Both the position numbers and the translations under genes were made by a program. Source: JACVRW01 sp963733885 (GTDB lineage Bacteria > Actinomycetota > Thermoleophilia > Solirubrobacterales > Thermoleophilaceae). From it: DNA of 64,000 bases. The notes below the pieces were generated by a model, which saw only the letters and a list, made by a program, of their open reading frames with translations, had not been told where the DNA came from and did not search any database. Location: the NCBI GenBank assembly GCA_963733885.1, contig CAVTES010000004.1:186001-250000 (forward strand), given 5' to 3'. Positions 51,175-59,789 of this stretch are shown here, one piece after another; the stretch's first letter is position 1, and each line of letters begins with the position of its first letter.

Positions 51175-51780
51175 GTGGCGCCCTGCCGGGCAGTTTCACC
51201 CGGAGGTGATGTTTCTCTGTCTCGACGGAGAGCGATTGTCGCGTGCGCATGCGCGGCGGGCGTGGTCGTGGCCGCGCCCATAGCCGAGAGCCGTCCAAGC
51301 GAGCAGATCTTCGCTTCGGCCGACGCCTTCCGGTCGGCCTCGAAGCCGGCCGGCTCGGACGTTCAGCGCACGTACATGAAGCTGCACACGAAAGCGAAAC
51401 GACGGGGCGGCGACCCAGGCCGGAACATCCTGCTGAGGGGCGTCGCCAAGAACAACGACAACCTGCGGTCGGCCACCACTGCCGAGCTGCGCAAGTCGAT
51501 CGGCGTTTTGAAGCGGATGACCGCCACGGTCCCCGCCGCGAGCGGCGCCGCCGCGAGCCCGCAGCTCGAGGCGATCGCCGCCTGCGAGTCGGGCGGTGAC
51601 CCGACCGCCATCGGTGGCGGGGGCCTGTACCGCGGCAAGTACCAGTTCACATACGAGACGTGGGCGTCGGTCGGCGGCTCCGGAGACCCGGCTGCTGCCC
51701 CCGAGGCCGAGCAGGACGCGCGCGCCGCGGCCCTGCTGGCTCGCGACGGCGCCGGCCAGTGGCCCGTGTGCGGCGGGTGA
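51175..51780 (+). CDS. Resuscitation-promoting factor-like transglycosylase (first copy)
   Basis: Secreted protein of about 200 residues. After a signal-type helix (RRRAIVACACAAGVVVAAP) and a basic middle, the C-terminal 75 residues are the Rpf-type lysozyme fold: IAACESGGDP with the catalytic Glu, GKYQFTYETWASVGGSGDP, and WPVCGG. The GTG at 51175 has no ribosome site; a strong GGAGGTGA (51202-51209) sits inside the frame and points to a start at CTG 51217. Cleaves peptidoglycan to restart growth in the family. Confidence 0.85.
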   Translation: MAPCRAVSPGGDVSLSRRRAIVACACAAGVVVAAPIAESRPSEQIFASADAFRSASKPAGSDVQRTYMKLHTKAKRRGGDPGRNILLRGVAKNNDNLRSATTAELRKSIGVLKRMTATVPAASGAAASPQLEAIAACESGGDPTAIGGGGLYRGKYQFTYETWASVGGSGDPAAAPEAEQDARAAALLARDGAGQWPVCGG

Positions 51781-51785
51781 GGCGC

Positions 51786-52394
51786 ATGGAATCGATTCGA
51801 AGGACCATCCTTCTGGTCGCCTGCGCCGGCGCGCTCGGCTCCACGCTGATGCTCGCGTCCGCCGCCGCGCCGCCGACCGTTGGCCTCGGGGCCGCCGAGG
51901 CCGATGCGGCCGCCCAGACGGCGCCGAAGCGGTTCCGCGCCGCCTATCGGCGCTGGCGCACGCGGCTCCAGAGGCACGACCTGTTCGTCGGCCGTGACCT
52001 GCTTCCGTTGGTCCGGGCGGCGAACGGCGGCGCCCGGCCCCCGACGAAGCGCGAGCTGCGCCGGTCCGTTCACCGGATGCAGCGGCGCTGGGCGCGCTTC
52101 ACGCGAACAACCCGGCGCGGCCGGAACGCCATGTTCAAGTTCAAGGTGCGCCGCGGCGTGCCGCGCTGGGGCAAGCAGCACCTGCGCGGCATCCGCTCGT
52201 GCGAGTCGCGAAACAACCCGCGCGCCGTAGGCGGCGGCGGGGCGTTCCGCGGCCTGTACCAGTTCACGATGAGCACCTGGTACGTGGTGGGCGGCACGGG
52301 CGACCCTGCCGCCGCGCCGCGTCACGAGCAGACCTGGCGCGCCTGGCTGCTGTTGAGCCGGCACGGCTCGGGGCACTGGCCGGTCTGCGGCTAG
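51786..52394 (+). CDS. Resuscitation-promoting factor-like transglycosylase (second copy)
   Basis: 202 residues, 5 bases after the first copy. Signal peptide (IRRTILLVACAGALGSTLMLAS), a long Arg-rich linker (RRWRTRLQRHD to RRGRNAMFKFKV), then the Rpf domain: IRSCESRNNP with the Glu, GGGGAFRGLYQFTMSTWYVVGGTGDPAAAP and HWPVCG. A GTG at 51777 overlapping the previous stop is an alternative start. The two domains are alike, so this is a tandem duplication; a strong terminator follows. Confidence 0.85.
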   Translation: MESIRRTILLVACAGALGSTLMLASAAAPPTVGLGAAEADAAAQTAPKRFRAAYRRWRTRLQRHDLFVGRDLLPLVRAANGGARPPTKRELRRSVHRMQRRWARFTRTTRRGRNAMFKFKVRRGVPRWGKQHLRGIRSCESRNNPRAVGGGGAFRGLYQFTMSTWYVVGGTGDPAAAPRHEQTWRAWLLLSRHGSGHWPVCG

Positions 52395-52421
52395 AAGCCG
52401 GAGCGACATGACCACTAAGGA

Positions 52422-52450
52422 GAGGCCCGCCGAATCGGCGGGCCTCTTTT
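52422..52450 (+). terminator. Rho-independent terminator after the rpf-like pair
   Basis: Perfect 11-bp stem GAGGCCCGCCG (52422-52432) / CGGCGGGCCTC (52436-52446) with a three-base loop AAT, followed immediately by TTTTCGTTCTT. It lies 28 bases beyond the second rpf-like stop and is the clearest factor-independent terminator in the window. Confidence 0.92.
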
Positions 52451-52479
52451 CGTTCTTGCGGCCTCGGGCGTCCGCCGGG

Positions 52480-53001
52480 CTAGCGGCGCGGCTCCTGGTA
52501 CTCCTCGTCGCGCACGACCTCGCCCTGCTCGTTGCGCTCGAAGTGGCGCTCGCGGTCCTCGTCCGGCGTCTCGGTGCGCTCGTGGTGCTCGACGGCGCCC
52601 TCGTCGCGCGCGGCCGCGGAGGCCCCGGTGGCGGCGGATCCGCCCCCGCCCTCAGCGTGGCGGCGGTCGAACTCCGCGGCGGCCTCCTTCTCGTCCATTT
52701 CCGGATGGCGGCTCGCGGCCTCGATGTGGCGGTCGCGGGCTTGGCGATGCTGCTCGTCGGCCTCCGCGGCCCGCTCGCGGGCGAGCGCGTCCTGGCGGCG
52801 CGCCTCGGCGGCCTGCGTGTCGGCCTCGGCCCGGGTGCGGTCCGCCTTTGCGCGATGGACCTCGGCGTCCCGACCGATCTCGCGCGCCTCGTGGCGCCGT
52901 GTCTCGAGCTTCCGCTGGCGGCCCTGGCGGCCCAGAAATACGAACAGCGCCAGCAGGATCAGCGCAACTACGACGATTGCGATGATGAGCCCAGTACTCA
53001 T
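52480..53001 (-). CDS. Single-span membrane protein with coiled-coil domain (173 aa)
   Basis: N-terminal transmembrane helix (MSTGLIIAIVVVALILLALFVF), then a long charged alpha-helical stretch rich in Ala, Arg, Glu and Gln with heptad-like repeats (residues 30-110), a Gly/Ala spacer and an acidic/basic tail. No domain recognised; general resemblance to stress-induced or scaffold-type actinobacterial proteins. Confidence 0.65.
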   Translation of the reverse strand: MSTGLIIAIVVVALILLALFVFLGRQGRQRKLETRRHEAREIGRDAEVHRAKADRTRAEADTQAAEARRQDALARERAAEADEQHRQARDRHIEAASRHPEMDEKEAAAEFDRRHAEGGGGSAATGASAAARDEGAVEHHERTETPDEDRERHFERNEQGEVVRDEEYQEPRR

Positions 53002-53058
53002 ATACCCCTGTCTCCTTGCTCGACGGTGTGGAGACCCGGGTACCCGGATGGGCGAGCC

Positions 53059-54708
53059 CTACTCGGAAACCGCCTCTTCAGATTCCATCTTGGCGAGCTC
53101 GCGCTTCAGCACCTTGCCGGTCGCGTTTCGCGGCAGCTCGTCCACGAAAACGATCTCACGCGGCACCTTGTAGCGCGCCAGGTTCTCCTTCACGTAGCCC
53201 TTCAGGTCGTCCTCGCTCGCCTGCTTTCCGTGCTCGAGCACCACGAAGGCGCGCAGGCGCTGGCCGAAGTCCTTGTCCGCGACGCCGAGGGCCGCCGCCT
53301 CGGCCACAGCGTCGTGGCGTGACAGCAGGTCCTCGACCTCCTTCGGGAACACGTTCTCGCCGCCGGAGACGATCATCTCGTCGTCACGGCCCTCGATGAA
53401 CAGGCGGCCGCCCTCGTCGAAGCGCCCGACGTCGCCGGTGGCCATGAGGTTTTCGATCACGTCCTTCGAGCCCCCGCCCGTGTAGCCCTCGAAGAGCATC
53501 TCGTTGCCCACGAAGATGCGGCCGGGCTCGCCCGGCGGGACCTCGCGTTTCTCCTCGTCGTACAGCTTCACGACGGTGCCCCGCGGCGGCTTGCCCGCCG
53601 TGCCGGGCGCGGCACGCATGTCGGCCGGGGTGGCAATCGATGCCCAGGCCACCTCGGTCGAGCCGTACAGGTTGTAGAGGTTGTCGCCGAAGGCGTCCAT
53701 CCACTCGATGGCCAGGTCGCCGGGCAGCGCTGAGCCGCTCGCCGCCACCACGTTCAGCGACGAGACGTCGTACTTGCCGCGCACCTCCTCCGGCAGCTCG
53801 AGGATCCGCTGCATCATCACGGGCACCACGACGAGCACCTCGCACTGGTTGCGCGCGACCGCAGCCAGGCAGGCCTCGGGGTCGAACTTGCGGCGCAACA
53901 CGTAGACGCAGCCGAGGATGAGGCCGAGCGAGAAGTGGGCGAAGCCCCAGGAGTGGAACAGCGGCGCGGCGATGTGGACCTTCTGGCCCGCCTTGAGCGG
54001 GATCTTCGACAGATACGACACCACGGGATCCATCGACTGCGGGTTCGCCCGCGAGGCGCCCTTCGGCGACCCGGTGGTGCCGCTGGTCAGGATCGTCGCG
54101 CGGCCCTCGCGCTCGGGCGGCACGACGTCCGAGGGGTCGCCGCCCGCGATCAGCTCGCCCAGCGTCGGGTACGGCAGGTCGTCCGAGTCGTGCCAGGCGA
54201 TGAAGCGCTTGCGCCGCTTCGCGGCGTCGGAGAGCAGGTCGCCGAACTCCTCGTCGTAGACGATCGCCTTCGGCTTCTCGCGTCCGACCACCTCGGTCAG
54301 CTGGGGCGCCGCGAAGGCCGTGTTGAGGTAGAGCGCGTCGGCGCCCAGCTTGGAAATCGCTGCGGTGGCCTCGATGAAGCCGCGGTGGTTGCGGCACATC
54401 ACCGCCACGCCGTCGCCCTCCAAGATGCCGGCGTCCGAGAACGCGTGGGCGAGCCCGTTCGAGCGCTCGTGCAGCTCGCGGTAGGTGAGCTTCCCGAGCT
54501 CGTCCACGATCGCGGTCTCGTCGGGGAAGCGGTCCGCGAGCGCGATAGTGCCCGCCGCCGGGCTGCGGCCCCAGCGGGCCAGAGTCTGGACGACCTTGAG
54601 GGCCCGGTCGGGCCGCATCGGCCTGATCACCCCCGCCTCGGCCAGGATCTTCACGCCTCCGAGCGTGTAGGCGACCCGGCCGGGCAGGCTCATTACCTGC
54701 TCCCTCAC
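53059..54708 (-). CDS. Acyl-CoA synthetase (AMP-forming, FadD-like)
   Basis: 549 residues of the ANL superfamily. AMP-binding P-loop TILTSGTTGSPKGA, A5 motif YGSTEVAWAS, A8 region GRDDEMIVSGGENVFPKEVEDLL, and the catalytic Lys in LPRNATGKVLKREL. Activates a fatty or related acid with ATP and CoA. Starts 13 bases after the patatin gene, suggesting lipid remodelling: release of fatty acids then activation. Chain length is not readable. Confidence 0.9.
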   Translation of the reverse strand: MREQVMSLPGRVAYTLGGVKILAEAGVIRPMRPDRALKVVQTLARWGRSPAAGTIALADRFPDETAIVDELGKLTYRELHERSNGLAHAFSDAGILEGDGVAVMCRNHRGFIEATAAISKLGADALYLNTAFAAPQLTEVVGREKPKAIVYDEEFGDLLSDAAKRRKRFIAWHDSDDLPYPTLGELIAGGDPSDVVPPEREGRATILTSGTTGSPKGASRANPQSMDPVVSYLSKIPLKAGQKVHIAAPLFHSWGFAHFSLGLILGCVYVLRRKFDPEACLAAVARNQCEVLVVVPVMMQRILELPEEVRGKYDVSSLNVVAASGSALPGDLAIEWMDAFGDNLYNLYGSTEVAWASIATPADMRAAPGTAGKPPRGTVVKLYDEEKREVPPGEPGRIFVGNEMLFEGYTGGGSKDVIENLMATGDVGRFDEGGRLFIEGRDDEMIVSGGENVFPKEVEDLLSRHDAVAEAAALGVADKDFGQRLRAFVVLEHGKQASEDDLKGYVKENLARYKVPREIVFVDELPRNATGKVLKRELAKMESEEAVSE

Positions 54709-54721
54709 GACACCGATCTTT

Positions 54722-55795
54722 TCACGCGGCGCGCTTCGGGGACGCAGTTTCGGTCAGCGGCGGCCAGCTCGACGGCGGTCCGGCGGGCCGGCGGATCTTG
54801 TGCGGCTCCCCGGGGGGCAGGCCGCCGAGGAGCGCCCTGGTCGCGGGGCGGCGGAGCTGCTCGAGGACGGTCCGGTCGGCCGTCTGGATCACCTCCTGCC
54901 GCCGCCTCGCGCTCATCATGTTGCGGCCCATTGCCCGGAGGTCGTCGGGCGTCGGCTCGATCGTCACGACGTCGGTGCCGAGGCTGCGCACCTTGCGGGT
55001 CTCGTGGACCAGCCGTCGTCCGTTCGCGCCGCGGCTCAGGGCGCCGAGCCAGTCGCGCGGGTCGGCCGAGGTGCCGGGCTCGCCGGAAAGCGGGTTCAGG
55101 CAGATCACGATGTCGAGCCCGCGACCTGCCAGCAGGTCGAGGCTCGACGGCGAGCACACCCCGCCGTCCACGTAGCGGCGCCCGCCGATCTCCACCGGCC
55201 GGTAGAAGCCCGGGATCGCGCAGGACGCCGCGACCGCGTCCGCGACCGGAGCGTGCGGGGCGTCCTCACGGCCGAACGGGACGCGCCGCCCGCTCTGGTA
55301 GTCGCAGGTCACCGCCCAGAAGTTCGGGTGGTCGACCCAGCCGTCCGGCACGGCGCGGCCCACCACCTCCTTGAGCGGCTCGGTCGAGACGAGACCGGCC
55401 GGCAGCCAGCCGGCCATCAGCTGGAGCGGCGTGTGGCGCAGCGGGTTCGACAGTGCCGTGAAGGCCATCCGGAGCGAGCCCGGGCCGATTCCGGGGAGCC
55501 CCCGGTGGAGCCGGAAGACGGCGCCCGCCGCGCGGTCGGCGTCCGCGGCGGGCCGGCCGTCGGGCCCGGTGAGTCCCTCGAACGACTCGCCGCGCGAGTG
55601 GGCGACCATGAACCAGGGCGGCACGCCGGCCGTGAGCAGCGACCCGATCATCGCGCCGGCCGAGGTGCCAACGACGTGGTCGGCGCTCGCAGGGTCCCAT
55701 TCGGTCTCGCGCGCGAGCGCGTGGAGAGCGCCGGTGAGCCAAGCGCCGCCGAGCACCCCGCCGGCTCCGAGCACCAGCCCCGCCTTTATGGCCAT
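54722..55795 (-). CDS. Patatin-like phospholipase
   Basis: 357 residues with the patatin catalytic set: oxyanion GAGGVLGGAWLTG, nucleophile elbow GTSAGAM and the Asp dyad partner in YVDGGV. Cytoplasmic (no signal peptide). Family enzymes hydrolyse membrane lipids or acyl-glycerols. Directly upstream of the acyl-CoA synthetase. Confidence 0.9.
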   Translation of the reverse strand: MAIKAGLVLGAGGVLGGAWLTGALHALARETEWDPASADHVVGTSAGAMIGSLLTAGVPPWFMVAHSRGESFEGLTGPDGRPAADADRAAGAVFRLHRGLPGIGPGSLRMAFTALSNPLRHTPLQLMAGWLPAGLVSTEPLKEVVGRAVPDGWVDHPNFWAVTCDYQSGRRVPFGREDAPHAPVADAVAASCAIPGFYRPVEIGGRRYVDGGVCSPSSLDLLAGRGLDIVICLNPLSGEPGTSADPRDWLGALSRGANGRRLVHETRKVRSLGTDVVTIEPTPDDLRAMGRNMMSARRRQEVIQTADRTVLEQLRRPATRALLGGLPPGEPHKIRRPAGPPSSWPPLTETASPKRAA

Positions 55796-55857
55796 TCCGT
55801 CCCCTTCAGCCCGCGGTATAAACGCATTTGGCTCTACCTCACAGGGTAAGTGCAGGT

Positions 55858-56094
55858 GTGCGCACGCTCACGATCGTCCTGCTGCTGTCGGCGATCGCCG
55901 CCTCCGGTTGCCAGTATCCACGCGACCCGGACGGCACGCTGAACCGGGTGGAGGGCGGGGTGATGCGCGTGGGTGTGACCGAGGCCGATCCCTGGGTCGC
56001 GCTCGAGGGCGACCGCCCCGTGGGCGGCGCCGAGGTTCCGTCCCCGGGCGTGACGGTAGGCGGTCAGGACTCGTCGCTCTCCGGGTCCCAGTAG
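55858..56094 (+). pseudogene. Truncated solute-binding lipoprotein (N-terminal fragment)
   Basis: GTG start giving a lipoprotein signal (VRTLTIVLLLSAIAASGC) followed by YPRDPDGTLNRVEGGVMRVGVTEADPWVAL, a typical N-terminus of a family 3 solute-binding protein. After about residue 60 the homology-like pattern stops and a short unrelated tail (PSPGVTVGGQDSS) leads to TAG. Intact relatives are several times longer. It overlaps the convergent gene by 31 bases. Probably the remnant of a deleted transporter gene. Confidence 0.6.
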
Positions 56095-57227
56095 GCGTCC
56101 TTCCGCCACGGCGGCCGTACCCCCTCGTCGAGCGGGCGATAGTCCCGCCGGTCGAGCGTCTCGAGCGGGACCAGGCGCAGGCCCTCGCCCGTCGTGGTGC
56201 GCTCGTGCAGATCGTGGCCCGGCAGCAGCGGCACGCGGCGCGTCACGGCGCGCCGGGCGCCCGGCAACAGGAACTGGCGCGGCAACAACGGGCGCGGCCC
56301 GCCGCGCAACTCGTATCGCACGGGGATGTGGCCGGCGTGGCTGCCGCGCGAGACGCGCGTCCAGCCGGTGCGCCCCGTCCAGCGGTCCTTGCACCGGTAC
56401 TCCTTGCAGCCCTGCCAGTGCCGGTGCGAGCTGGCCCGCACCCAAGCCCGCCCGTCGGGGTCGAGGCGGACCACGTAGGCCTCCCAGTCGTCCCGGTGGG
56501 CGCCGGGGTAGGCCGGGGCACGCCGGACGAGCCCCTGCATTCGGGCGCCGTTCCAGACCCTGTCCCACAGCTCGTCGGAGCCCGCCCACACGGTCCGCGA
56601 GTCGGGGTAGTAGAGCCAGTACTGGACGTACGTTCGCCCGTAGCGCCGGATTACGCGCGTGAATGCGGTGGTGCGCTGGCCTGCGCGCGTGCGGTGCGCA
56701 TCGAGGTCGGGCTCGTCGGGGGCATCCGCGCAGGCGGGGTCGCGGCAGCGGCGCCAGTCCACGGGCACCTGGCGCTCGCCAGGCTCGTAGACGAGGTTGG
56801 GCGCGAGCTCCCGAACCAGAGCGGCGTCGCGATCCCCGTACGCCTCCGCAAGGGAGCCGTCACCCTCGTGGCAGTCCTGCTTGATCGTGCACACCAGCCG
56901 GAATGTGAGGAAGCCGCCGAAGGAGCGGCCGTCGAAGCGGGGAGCCACGGTCACGAGGGCGCCGAGGGCGAGCGACACGAGGAGCACGAGGGAGACGAGC
57001 TCGATGGTGCCCTGGCCGCGCTCGCCGGTGCGCCGGCCGCGCTCGCCGGTGGAGCGCACCCGCCGGTGTGCGAGCGGCACCAGCGCGAGCGCCGCGCCAG
57101 CCACCCACGCGAGGGCAACAAAAGGCTGCCGGAGGCCGAGGGCGTCGCGCGCGAGGAAGCCGGCCGAGGCGCCTCCGGCGAGCCCCGCCCAGAGGACGGT
57201 CGCGACCAGGTGGACCGCGCCGAGCAC
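56064..57227 (-). CDS. Membrane protein with TadE/pilin-like segment (387 aa)
   Basis: Two N-terminal hydrophobic helices (residues 1-52), then GERGQGTIELVSLVLLVSLALGALVTVAP at about 70-98, which has the G-x-x-E-L pattern of pilin/TadE prepilin segments. The remaining 280 residues are soluble, Arg/Trp/Tyr-rich, with Cys at VCTIKQDC, CRDPAC and CKEYRC that could form disulfides outside the cell. Not assignable further. Begins 4 bases after the smaller pilin-like gene. Confidence 0.65.
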   Translation of the reverse strand: MLGAVHLVATVLWAGLAGGASAGFLARDALGLRQPFVALAWVAGAALALVPLAHRRVRSTGERGRRTGERGQGTIELVSLVLLVSLALGALVTVAPRFDGRSFGGFLTFRLVCTIKQDCHEGDGSLAEAYGDRDAALVRELAPNLVYEPGERQVPVDWRRCRDPACADAPDEPDLDAHRTRAGQRTTAFTRVIRRYGRTYVQYWLYYPDSRTVWAGSDELWDRVWNGARMQGLVRRAPAYPGAHRDDWEAYVVRLDPDGRAWVRASSHRHWQGCKEYRCKDRWTGRTGWTRVSRGSHAGHIPVRYELRGGPRPLLPRQFLLPGARRAVTRRVPLLPGHDLHERTTTGEGLRLVPLETLDRRDYRPLDEGVRPPWRKDAYWDPESDES

Positions 57228-57230
57228 CCC

Positions 57231-57743
57231 TCAGTCCTCGAACAGGTAGGCGTGCGGGTTTATGCAGTCGTTGACGATGCCGAGCGCCTCGCCGAGGGGA
57301 AGCCCCTCGATGGCGGCGATCGGATGCTCTCGCTCGTAGCGCCAGCGCTGATAGCCGAGGCAGCCGATCCAGGCGTGCCGTGCGACGCTGCCGATACCGC
57401 GGATCCCCCGCATGTCGTCGGCGACGCCCCGAGGGGGAACGGGGGGCGCGGAGGCGCGCGGCGTTGGCGGCGAAGCGGGCGGCGCGCCGGCGCGCGGCGC
57501 GGGAACCGTCGTCGCGGGCGCCGGCCCGACCGCGGCGGGCGTCCTGGCAAGCTCCAATCCTCCCGGCACCCTCGCGATCCGCTTCGCAACGAGCTCCCCC
57601 AGCCCGCGCTCGCTCTCGCGCCCGGCGAAGGCGGCTGCCGCCCCCAACACCAGCGAGGCCATCAGCACCAGGGCCACCCACTCGACCGCCGCCTGTCCGC
57701 CCTCCCAGTGCATGCCGCGCGACCGTACGGCCGCGCGGCTCAC
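57231..57743 (-). CDS. Pilin/TadE-like small membrane protein (170 aa)
   Basis: N-terminal WEGGQAAVEWVALVLMASLVLGAAAAFAG has the GG-Q-A-x-V-E prepilin/TadE-type signature with the conserved Glu. A long Pro/Ala linker follows, then a C-terminal part with Cys pair (GCLGY and DCINPHAY). Same direction and 3 bases from the 387-aa gene that shares the motif, so they likely act together at the cell surface. No prepilin peptidase or ATPase gene is present nearby. Confidence 0.6.
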   Translation of the reverse strand: MSRAAVRSRGMHWEGGQAAVEWVALVLMASLVLGAAAAFAGRESERGLGELVAKRIARVPGGLELARTPAAVGPAPATTVPAPRAGAPPASPPTPRASAPPVPPRGVADDMRGIRGIGSVARHAWIGCLGYQRWRYEREHPIAAIEGLPLGEALGIVNDCINPHAYLFED

Positions 57744-57787
57744 ACGTGGGCTTCGAACGTGACGCTATGCGGACAACTTGGCGACGG

Positions 57788-59008
57788 CTATATGCGTCCC
57801 GCGGCCTGACGCTGGCGGCGAGCGATCGCGTCGACGATCACGGCGGCCAGCAGCACCGCGCCCGTCACCATGAACTTCACCGACGTCTCCAGCCCGAGCA
57901 GGTCCATCCCGTTCGAGATCGACTGGATCACAAGCGCGCCCAGCAGGGCGTGCCACACGCTCCCGCGGCCGCCGAACAGGCTCGTGCCCGCGATCACCGG
58001 CGCGGCGATCGCCAGCAGCAGGAAGTCACCCGCTCCCGACGACTGGTTCACCGCCAGCAGCCGGGAGGCGGCCATGATCCCGCCGACCGCGGCCATGGTC
58101 GAGGAGATCATGAATACGATCACGCGCACGCGGGTGACGTGGATGCCCGCGCGCCGCGCGGCCTCGGCGTTACCGCCCACGGCGAAGATGTGCCGCCCGA
58201 ACGTGGTGCGGGTCGTGACGTAGAAGAAGAACAGCACGAAGCCGAGCAGGATCAGAATTGCGAGCGGCACCCCGCGATCGTCGTTGAGAACCCAGACCGC
58301 CCCGAGCGTCACCACGGCGACCAGCACGATACGGAGCACGAGCGTTCCCAGGGGCGGCGCCGAGAGCGCCTCTCGCAAGCGTCGCTGCCGTCCTAGCAAC
58401 GTGATCGCCGCGAACGCCCCGATCGCCAGGAAGGCGAGGATCCAGCCGACGGTGTCGCTGTAGAAGGTCGACGTGAGCCCGACGATCTTCGAGTTGGTGA
58501 TGTTGATCGTCCCCGTCTCGCCCAGCACCTCCAGCTGGGCCCCCGGCCACGCGAGCAAGCCGGCCAACGTGACCACGAACGAGGGTATGGCGAAGCGCGT
58601 GAAGATCGAGCCCTGGAACAGCCCGATCGCCGTCCCGGCAAGCACGGCGGCCGCGATCCCCAGATAGGGCGACCACCCCTTTTGCTCCACCAGCACCGCC
58701 ATGATCGCGGCGCACAGGCCGCTCACGGCGCCTACCGACAGGTCGATCTCGCCGAGTAGCAGCACGAGCACCACGCCCACGGCCACCAGTCCCACGGCGG
58801 TGGCCTGGAGCACCAGGTTGGTCAGGTTGGCCGAGCTGAGGAACGCGCCTTCCTGGGTGTAGAAGATCAGCCAGATCACCGCCAGCGCGATGACCACGCG
58901 CAGCTCGGCCAGGTCACCCTGGATGAAGCGGCGCAGGATGTCTGCACGCGGCGGGGCAGCCTCGGTGTCGGCTGTGGCGGCCGCGCCGCCGCCTCCCGAC
59001 GCGCTCAT
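57788..59008 (-). CDS. Sugar ABC transporter permease (XylH/RbsC-like)
   Basis: 406 residues, about ten hydrophobic helices, with GVVLVLLLGEIDLSVGAVSGLCAAIMAV and GRHIFAVGGNAEAARRAGIHVTRV plus GGRGSVWHALLGALVIQSISNGMDLLG, typical of CUT2-type monosaccharide permeases. Overlaps the ATPase stop (ATGA). Likely substrate xylose or a related pentose from the binding protein's character. Confidence 0.92.
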   Translation of the reverse strand: MSASGGGGAAATADTEAAPPRADILRRFIQGDLAELRVVIALAVIWLIFYTQEGAFLSSANLTNLVLQATAVGLVAVGVVLVLLLGEIDLSVGAVSGLCAAIMAVLVEQKGWSPYLGIAAAVLAGTAIGLFQGSIFTRFAIPSFVVTLAGLLAWPGAQLEVLGETGTINITNSKIVGLTSTFYSDTVGWILAFLAIGAFAAITLLGRQRRLREALSAPPLGTLVLRIVLVAVVTLGAVWVLNDDRGVPLAILILLGFVLFFFYVTTRTTFGRHIFAVGGNAEAARRAGIHVTRVRVIVFMISSTMAAVGGIMAASRLLAVNQSSGAGDFLLLAIAAPVIAGTSLFGGRGSVWHALLGALVIQSISNGMDLLGLETSVKFMVTGAVLLAAVIVDAIARRQRQAAGRI

Positions 59009-59757
59009 CGCTCGCCCTCGCGCCCGCCGGTGGCGCCCGTGATGGCCGCCACGACCTCCTCCTGGCTTGTCTTGCCCGCGTCGAGGTCACCGGCCTCGCG
59101 CCCCAGCCGCAGGACATAGATGCGGTCGGCCACCTCGAAGACGTCCGCCAGGTTGTGGCTGATCACCACCACCGCTTCCCCCTCCTCCTTCAGGCGCTTT
59201 ACCAGGCCCAGGACCATCGCGGTCTGGCGCACTCCGAGAGCGGCCGTCGGCTCGTCGAGGACCACCACCTTCGGCTCGCCGAGCAGCGAGCGCGCGATGG
59301 CCACTTGCTGGCGCTGCCCGCCGGACAGCGTGCCGACCTCCGACCGCATGTTCACGATCGTCACGGCCAGGCGGCTGAGCAGCTGGCCGGTCTGCTTCTC
59401 CATCGAAGTCTCGTCGAGGGCGAAGGTGCCCTCCTCGCGGCCCAGGAAGAGGTTCTCGACCACGTCGAGGTTGTCGCACAGCGCGAGGTCCTGGTAGACG
59501 GTCGCTATGCCGAGCGCGACGGCGTCCGTGGGCCCGTGGATGTTCACCTCGTTCCCCTCGAACAGGATGCGTCCCTCGTCGGCCGAGTGGATGCCCGCGA
59601 TGGTCTTCACGAGCGTCGACTTGCCGGCGCCGTTGTCCCCCACGAGCGCCACGACCTCGCCCTCGTGGACCTGGAAGTTCACGTCGCTCAGCGCCTGTAC
59701 GGGGCCGAAGCTCTTGCTGACCCCTTCCAGAGCGAGCACAGGTGTCTTCGTGTCCAT
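59005..59757 (-). CDS. Sugar ABC transporter ATP-binding protein (single-domain)
   Basis: 250 residues: Walker A GDNGAGKSTL, signature TLSGGQRQQVA, Walker B VVVLDEPTAAL. RbsA/XylG relatives usually have two fused ATPase domains of about 500 residues; here there is one, so a homodimer is expected. The ATG at 59757 is the family-like start (MDTKTPVLAL); the longer upstream frame lacks homology. Confidence 0.9.
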   Translation of the reverse strand: MDTKTPVLALEGVSKSFGPVQALSDVNFQVHEGEVVALVGDNGAGKSTLVKTIAGIHSADEGRILFEGNEVNIHGPTDAVALGIATVYQDLALCDNLDVVENLFLGREEGTFALDETSMEKQTGQLLSRLAVTIVNMRSEVGTLSGGQRQQVAIARSLLGEPKVVVLDEPTAALGVRQTAMVLGLVKRLKEEGEAVVVISHNLADVFEVADRIYVLRLGREAGDLDAGKTSQEEVVAAITGATGGREGER

Positions 59758-59789
59758 CGTCCGAAGGCTCCTTTCCTGGACCCGGGAGT

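Noticed and set aside
52409..52440. Short ORF starting ATGACCACTAAGG after the second rpf-like gene
   Set aside because: It runs straight into the factor-independent terminator stem and encodes nothing recognisable.
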